Shown here one piece after another: positions 7,201 to 10,045 of a stretch of 10,045 nucleotides of DNA. Position numbers and translations under genes: made by a program. The stretch comes from Clostridia bacterium. GTDB taxonomy: Bacteria > Bacillota > Clostridia > UBA1381. Below the pieces are notes generated by a model, which saw only the letters and a list, made by a program, of their open reading frames with translations, was not told the origin of the DNA and ran no database searches. The stretch covers positions 1 to 10,045 of the forward strand of contig CAAGKL010000014.1 in the NCBI GenBank assembly GCA_900770405.1, written 5' to 3'. Position 1 is the first letter of the stretch, and each line of letters begins with the position of its first letter.

Positions 7201-8738
7201 CTTTTATCTCCCTTCCCGTCAGTACGTTTTATACGAATATCCGCAGCTTTCAAATCCAGTGCGCTCCCCTCCTCGGGAAGAGTGTTCACCGCATTGAACG
7301 CAAACAACTCATTGCCGTCACAGGATACAGTGTATTCTTTGCCGTTTTCCATTTTGCCAAGCTTTACATAGACAAAATACGCTTCATCATCAGGTGTCTC
7401 TCCCTGCTTAATATTGCTGTCCTTGTACCCTTTGGTATTTCTCACAATAACATCGCTTTTCAGCACCGTCGCACCGTTATTTACGGTGCGACGGTTGTTC
7501 TTCGGAGAACTGCTTAGCGTAACCAAAAATTCTCCTTCTGTTTTTTCACTTTCGATTTCAACATTACCGCCGGCGGTAAAATATGTAGAGGAATTTCTTG
7601 CTGTCAGAATAGGCTCGCCTTTTTTATCACATTCACCCCTGTCAATACGAAGAACATCTACGTCTGCCGACTGTTCATATGAAACTGCCGTATTCATATA
7701 TGCTTCTATTTCTTTTATTTTAATCTTGCCTGCATTACAGCTTGTATAAATTCTCAGTCTTTGCGGATAAATCTCAGCAAAATCAATTGTCAGTTTCTTA
7801 ACTCCGGCATTATACGCCTCGGCATAGCTCTGAGTGCCGGCAGTTTTCCATTCCCCATATGAATCCTCGGTATATGCGACAGTGATATAATCCGAAAAAA
7901 CCGGAGAGCTCATATCGCTGTAAATCACAATTTCATTCACAGGGGTTTTATCCATATTATATTCTACAAAGGGAACCGATTCTTTTGTATTGCTTATCAT
8001 AAGGTAATCCGCCTCAGACGTTCCGTAAACATCACCGTCTGTCAGGATAAAATCACCGCTGTAATTTGCCGCCGCTCCCTTGTCAAAACAATTTTCAATA
8101 ATATCATCACTGTTGACATATGCCGGGCTGTATACAGCCGGATTGCCAAACAGAAGATTATTTTTTTCGCTATATGCTTCGATCTCACAGATGCGCATTT
8201 CCTTAGCGCTGTCCGGTTGATGAAATTCAATCTTCAGACGTGACGCTTTAACCGGTTTTGCAAGTCTAAGGTATATTACCTGATTACCTCTCGGCGCATT
8301 ATTCCCGAGATTTTTGGTGTTTATATCCTCATATCTTTTCTCTATTGTCTGCTCGGAATAGCCACCCTCGCCATTCTCGGTAAAAATTCTGATTCCTTCC
8401 GCAGCTATAAGTTCGGTCGAAATTGTGTTTCCTCCGTGAATTACCACATCGGTAATTTCTTTGCTTTCGTTTACATCAAGCTCCACCGATGCATTAACTG
8501 CGTTGGTTGTTTCCACGGCAAAGCCCGCGCTGCCTGTTATGCCGTAAATTCCGTCTGTCAGCACAGCTGCTGCTCTCTGCGCGTTGAACACATCCGTACA
8601 AGTCAGACTTACGCGGGAGGATGTACCATATATCTCCGTATCGGCAGATTCGGCAAATACAATACCGCTCAAAGCATCGGATGCAAGCATACAGCCGATA
8701 ACCGCCAGCGCACTTATTCTTCTTGTCCCCAATTTCAT
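4266..8738 (-). CDS. Exported SLH-anchored surface protein with five discoidin-like modules
   Basis: This 1490-aa protein starts at ATG 8738-8736, with GAGGAG 8 nt upstream. Residues 1-29 are a signal peptide (cut after VFA). Discoidin/F5/8C-like modules follow: A1 (about 42-190, ends RICEIEAY), B1 (220-348, ends KIKEIEAY), then an Ig-like beta region (364-484), A2 (517-660, ends RICETEAY), B2 (687-804, ends VREIEAYDD) and a fifth module (833-962, ends RIREIQLNY). Residues 966-1050 look like an Ig-like domain. Residues 1053-1267 are predicted helical and unrecognised. A linker GGGSGGGS (1281-1288) precedes three SLH repeats (about 1313-1366, 1370-1424, 1432-1486) with TREQ, TRQD and TRAE motifs, which in this family bind secondary cell-wall polymer. 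No catalytic domain was recognised. The protein is best read as a wall-attached carbohydrate-binding or adhesive protein (inference). It is the first gene of a tight three-gene block, with 1 nt between its stop codon and the next start. Confidence 0.92.
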   Translation of the reverse strand: MKLGTRRISALAVIGCMLASDALSGIVFAESADTEIYGTSSRVSLTCTDVFNAQRAAAVLTDGIYGITGSAGFAVETTNAVNASVELDVNESKEITDVVIHGGNTISTELIAAEGIRIFTENGEGGYSEQTIEKRYEDINTKNLGNNAPRGNQVIYLRLAKPVKASRLKIEFHQPDSAKEMRICEIEAYSEKNNLLFGNPAVYSPAYVNSDDIIENCFDKGAAANYSGDFILTDGDVYGTSEADYLMISNTKESVPFVEYNMDKTPVNEIVIYSDMSSPVFSDYITVAYTEDSYGEWKTAGTQSYAEAYNAGVKKLTIDFAEIYPQRLRIYTSCNAGKIKIKEIEAYMNTAVSYEQSADVDVLRIDRGECDKKGEPILTARNSSTYFTAGGNVEIESEKTEGEFLVTLSSSPKNNRRTVNNGATVLKSDVIVRNTKGYKDSNIKQGETPDDEAYFVYVKLGKMENGKEYTVSCDGNELFAFNAVNTLPEEGSALDLKAADIRIKRTDGKGDKSLASEPNYSPAILSDGLFGNSQGSYAIYFGAANARMTTSVILKGEETNVTRIAIYAGVSGNADMVDAGSVRVYNYNESTASYEEIGISGYDTVDNGTNTGLNNSASESSVRANQIVFLKLDRAVRTNELKVEFNQSTPFRICETEAYYAPQNKLFGKAMSDFAPEYPESEFGKNIINGGFVLTDGERQGCFDHKLWSVNNTADDVYAEYGVDGEKINRLVVYSGNGEGTGTVDAVELEYTVDGTDWVKADFEKEEQTGEKLIAEFDSIYPKKIRVHILSPETVVVREIEAYDDSVTAPIEPEYFDADGYDYDTETNALCSTQLKQISFIGGKCINERIIADGKAGSAAGVYSSAWVIDEGENACAEFFFSSPVAVNKIQLTSGWRDMSEDGIVSDITLQIYEDGEYTDIAVITGNTSKMAITSFTVVSASRYRVLLGADNAMRIREIQLNYAVYAIAFEKEFGNDGIITTGRCDNRIIAEYDGEYTVELTVNGEATAVDEAGRFTLDIDKNGIYELCAVISDANTGIQLAVFTKTLIAADFSETIRQINDGESSLREFRQNLLNNSALAEKYGYDVSAAVNDSDGAIDLLTEKLREKAPYEESPAGFERLIDDIKNAMPGCSINGAETGGQMQYALENYAGILGFDCNEIYDFAQQQKTEVSMIAAEIVAYREKVLQGRLDADNYEAAFRYAMAMTAYNISYYGSLNSVFDKYSDVCSIDYSVIENKYLDVTYRRLKSFHVEKYTDIPALLMKAYNDTKSSAPQNTQSGGGSGGGSVYYKEQPATNPRDDDIKNETEPYRDMNGYEWAKESVARLTELGVVSGNGDGEFCPGDNVTREQFIKMIVTAMQLEIHETVNRFEDVTDSAWYSSYVLTGCSYGITRGISETVFGVGMPITRQDMAVITYRAAECRMYGFKDDTMSFADEADISDYALTAVRRMAGNGIINGVGDNCFAPKNLSTRAEAAVMICRLLTSMEGK
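4272..4278 (-). promoter_or_regulatory. Ribosome binding site that selects the TTG start at 4264
   Basis: GGAGGGG on the minus strand lies 7 nt before TTG 4264-4262. It is made of the Met-Glu-Gly codons that end the 1490-aa gene, whose TAG stop is at 4268-4266. The strength of this site, plus the signal peptide that begins at the TTG, is the main reason for choosing the non-ATG start. Confidence 0.8.
6656..7131 (-). repeat. Duplicated discoidin-coding block, copy 1 (inside the 1490-aa gene)
   Basis: This DNA is clearly similar to 9571-10045 in the same orientation. Perfectly shared runs include 6844-6872 (equal to 9758-9786, 29 bp) and 7102-7131 (equal to 10016-10045, 30 bp). The block encodes module A2 and the start of B2. 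Many differences are synonymous or conservative, so this is an old coding duplication and not a recent repeat element. Outer limits are approximate, because similarity fades into weaker protein-level resemblance towards 6300. Confidence 0.85.
7465..7495. other. Perfect 13-bp inverted repeat inside the 1490-aa gene
   Basis: Arms 7465-7477 and 7483-7495 are exact reverse complements separated by the 5-base loop tattt. The arm accgtcgcaccgt is GC-rich, so the mRNA could form a strong hairpin. It encodes residues around 415-425 (RRTVNNGAT) of the Ig-like region. No T-tract follows on the minus strand, so a terminator is unlikely. Confidence 0.7.
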
Positions 8739-8766
8739 AACCGCAACTCCTCATCAAGTTTGTCTT

Positions 8767-8795
8767 TATATAATATTTTTGGCAAAATAGGACAA
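8767..8795 (-). promoter_or_regulatory. Candidate promoter of the three-gene block, overlapping the upstream terminator
   Basis: On the minus strand, TTGTCC (8795-8790) and TATATA (8772-8767) are 17 nt apart in an AT-rich stretch. The -35 lies in the 3' arm of the terminator hairpin. The leader before ATG 8738 would be about 20 nt and include GAGGAG. TATTAT (8775-8770) is an alternative -10 with a poorer 14-nt spacing. Each chosen box matches consensus at 4 of 6 positions. This 94-bp gap is the only place for a promoter between the two large genes. Confidence 0.4.
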
Positions 8796-8834
8796 TTTGC
8801 AGCAAAAATATTTAGCTGCAAATTGTCCTATTTT
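8784..8834 (-). terminator. Rho-independent terminator of the upstream discoidin gene
   Basis: Two 20-base arms (8834-8815 and 8803-8784) are perfect reverse complements around an 11-base AT-rich loop. Read on the minus strand, the stem starts with AAAATAGG and ends with CCTATTTT. The A-tract/T-tract pairing means it could terminate in either direction. The stem's first bases are the last bases of the TAA stop (8835-8833). The T-run is only four bases and is part of the stem, so efficiency is uncertain. Confidence 0.8.
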
Positions 8835-10045
8835 AATTATACACCGATGTAAAGATTTTATCTATTATCGGCTTAATACTGTCCTTGACCCAAAGATATG
8901 CCTCTATTGTATCTGCGTTCTCATATGCTGCCGATTCAGCCGCCAGATACTTTCTTTCGCCCTTTTCAACCGTGTATTCTACAATTTTCACATCTGTCAG
9001 AGCGCCCGCCGCTTTCGATGCCGTCATTACATAAACCGTAATCGCATCCTTCGCGTTGTTTTTCAGACTTGCTGAAAAACCTCCGTCTTGCGTCAGCTTT
9101 ACGCCCATTATCGAACAGCTGTCTAATCTTGAAAATTCCTTCGCATTAATTGACTCATCATAGTATGCTTCGATTTCCTTAACTCTCAATGAATTGTTCT
9201 CTGCCGCGGACACCATCGAATCACCCTTAAGGCATACTCTGATTTTCTCCGGCTGTATCTCGGTAAAGCTTATGCCGAGCTTACATCCCTTTGAACCGCT
9301 CAGCTCAATTTCCTCAATGCTTTCAAAGTTTACGCTTTCCCACAAGCTTCCGTCTACGGTGTACTTTATATCAACATATTTCGGATTTACCGATCCGCCT
9401 CGGGTAGTTGCTCCGTCCGGTCTTAACACCGGCTGAGTCGAGCCGCTGTATATTACGATATGATTTATCTTTTCACCATTCATATTGTACTCCACATACG
9501 GATCTTTTCCAAGTGTTTCATTTACATACCATCTCTTAACGCCGTTTGCGTCGTTATTCACCCCATCTGTCAGCACAAAACCGCCGTTAATAACGTTTGT
9601 ACCAAAATTACCGGTGGGATACTCCGGTGAAAATGCCGCCATCGCTTTTCCGAACAGCTTGTTTTTTGTTGAATAATATGTTTCAATTTCACACACTCTG
9701 AGTGCTGTTGCCTGATTAAACTGAACCTTCAGCTTTGATGTTTGCACAGGCTCTGCAAGCTTTAAAAACACAATCTGGTTTGCACGCGCAGATGATGCTG
9801 CACCCGTATTATTAAGTCCTGTATTTGTCCCGTTATCGACGGTGTCATACCACGAGATTCTCAGCTCCTCATACTCGGCAGTGCTCTCGTTATAGTTATA
9901 AGCCTTAACGCCGCTTGCATCTACCATATCCGAGCTGCCGCTAACACCTGCATATACTGCAATGTGCGTTACATAAGTTTCCTCACCCTCAAGAACAACT
10001 GACGGTTTCTTCTGCGCATTTGCTGCGCCGAAATATATTGCATAA
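8833..10045 (-). CDS. Partial C-terminal part of an exported discoidin-module protein, paralogue of the 1490-aa protein
   Basis: The frame is open from the right edge to TAA at 8835-8833, about 403 codons. The ATG at 9927 is internal: codons upstream of it continue the homologous module (YAIYFGAANA, then EGEETYVTHIAVYAGVSG), so the true start is beyond base 10045. The visible part holds an A-type discoidin-like module ending RVCEIETYY, followed by NKLFGKAMAAFSPEYPTG and a B-type module ending RVKEIEAYYD, the same order as A2-B2 of the 1490-aa protein. The last ~90 residues form a different small beta domain (ALTDVKIVEYTVEKGERK, then ADTIEAYLW and IKPI), a C-terminal domain type seen in Clostridial surface enzymes. 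There is no C-terminal SLH set, so any catalytic domain or wall anchor would be in the unseen N-terminal part. Likely role: extracellular, carbohydrate-binding portion of a surface protein or enzyme. Confidence 0.88.
   Translation of the reverse strand, partial: YAIYFGAANAQKKPSVVLEGEETYVTHIAVYAGVSGSSDMVDASGVKAYNYNESTAEYEELRISWYDTVDNGTNTGLNNTGAASSARANQIVFLKLAEPVQTSKLKVQFNQATALRVCEIETYYSTKNKLFGKAMAAFSPEYPTGNFGTNVINGGFVLTDGVNNDANGVKRWYVNETLGKDPYVEYNMNGEKINHIVIYSGSTQPVLRPDGATTRGGSVNPKYVDIKYTVDGSLWESVNFESIEEIELSGSKGCKLGISFTEIQPEKIRVCLKGDSMVSAAENNSLRVKEIEAYYDESINAKEFSRLDSCSIMGVKLTQDGGFSASLKNNAKDAITVYVMTASKAAGALTDVKIVEYTVEKGERKYLAAESAAYENADTIEAYLWVKDSIKPIIDKIFTSVYN
9571..10045 (-). repeat. Duplicated discoidin-coding block, copy 2 (inside the partial gene)
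   Basis: This is the counterpart of 6656-7131, and similarity continues to the right edge of the window. Both copies are in frame and in the same module order (A then B). The A module in each carries a single Cys in its closing strand (RICETEAY or RVCEIETYY), whereas B modules have Lys or Arg there. Confidence 0.85.

Noticed and set aside
8494..8805. Minus-strand open frame of about 100 codons spanning the start of the 1490-aa gene and the terminator
   Set aside because: It lies in another frame over the signal peptide and the hairpin, with Cys- and Arg-rich composition and no family features. It is a shadow of the real gene.
6656..10045. Similar DNA blocks considered as a mobile element or composite repeat
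   Set aside because: Similarity is confined to coding modules, with synonymous differences. No terminal inverted repeats, target duplications or transposase were seen.

Overview
The window looks like a chromosomal carbohydrate-utilisation region from a low-to-moderate GC Gram-positive anaerobe of the Clostridia (Bacillota). The grounds are S-layer homology (SLH) repeats, strong purine-rich Shine-Dalgarno sites, large secreted proteins with discoidin (F5/8 type C) modules, and a GH28-like right-handed beta-helix protein. Pectin-degrading gut Clostridia with many SLH proteins (for example Monoglobus-like bacteria) are a plausible source, but that is inference from architecture, not an identification. 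No tRNA, rRNA, CRISPR array or mobile element was seen.

All genes lie on the minus strand, so transcription runs from high to low coordinates. At 10045-8833 is the 3' part of a gene for a secreted or surface protein. It has two discoidin-like modules and a small C-terminal beta domain, and its 5' end is outside the window. A 20-bp perfect hairpin starting inside its stop codon (8834-8784) looks like its terminator. A candidate promoter (8795-8767) overlaps that hairpin and precedes a three-gene block. The first gene of the block (8738-4266) encodes a 1490-aa exported protein with five discoidin-like modules, a helical spacer, a Gly/Ser linker and three C-terminal SLH repeats. The second (4264-1190) encodes a 1024-aa exported protein with one discoidin-like module, three degenerate SLH-like repeats and a C-terminal GH28-like beta-helix. 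The third (1193-192) encodes a 333-aa protein without a signal peptide, probably an alpha/alpha-toroid of unknown function. The first junction has a 1-nt gap with a TTG start. The second is a 4-nt ATGA overlap. Translational coupling is therefore very likely.

After a 66-bp gap, the first 41 codons of another gene (125-1) run off the left edge. They encode a basic tail and one membrane segment, as in membrane-anchored AraC-type regulators or sensor kinases that control glycan loci.

Working model (inference): the wall-anchored 1490-aa protein and its neighbour bind a plant or host polysaccharide, the beta-helix protein cleaves it, the cytosolic 333-aa protein acts on a product or intermediate, and the truncated membrane protein senses the substrate. 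The least understood element is the 333-aa protein. The two discoidin-rich genes share a duplicated DNA block (about 6656-7131 and 9571-10045), so they are paralogues made by duplication and reshuffling.
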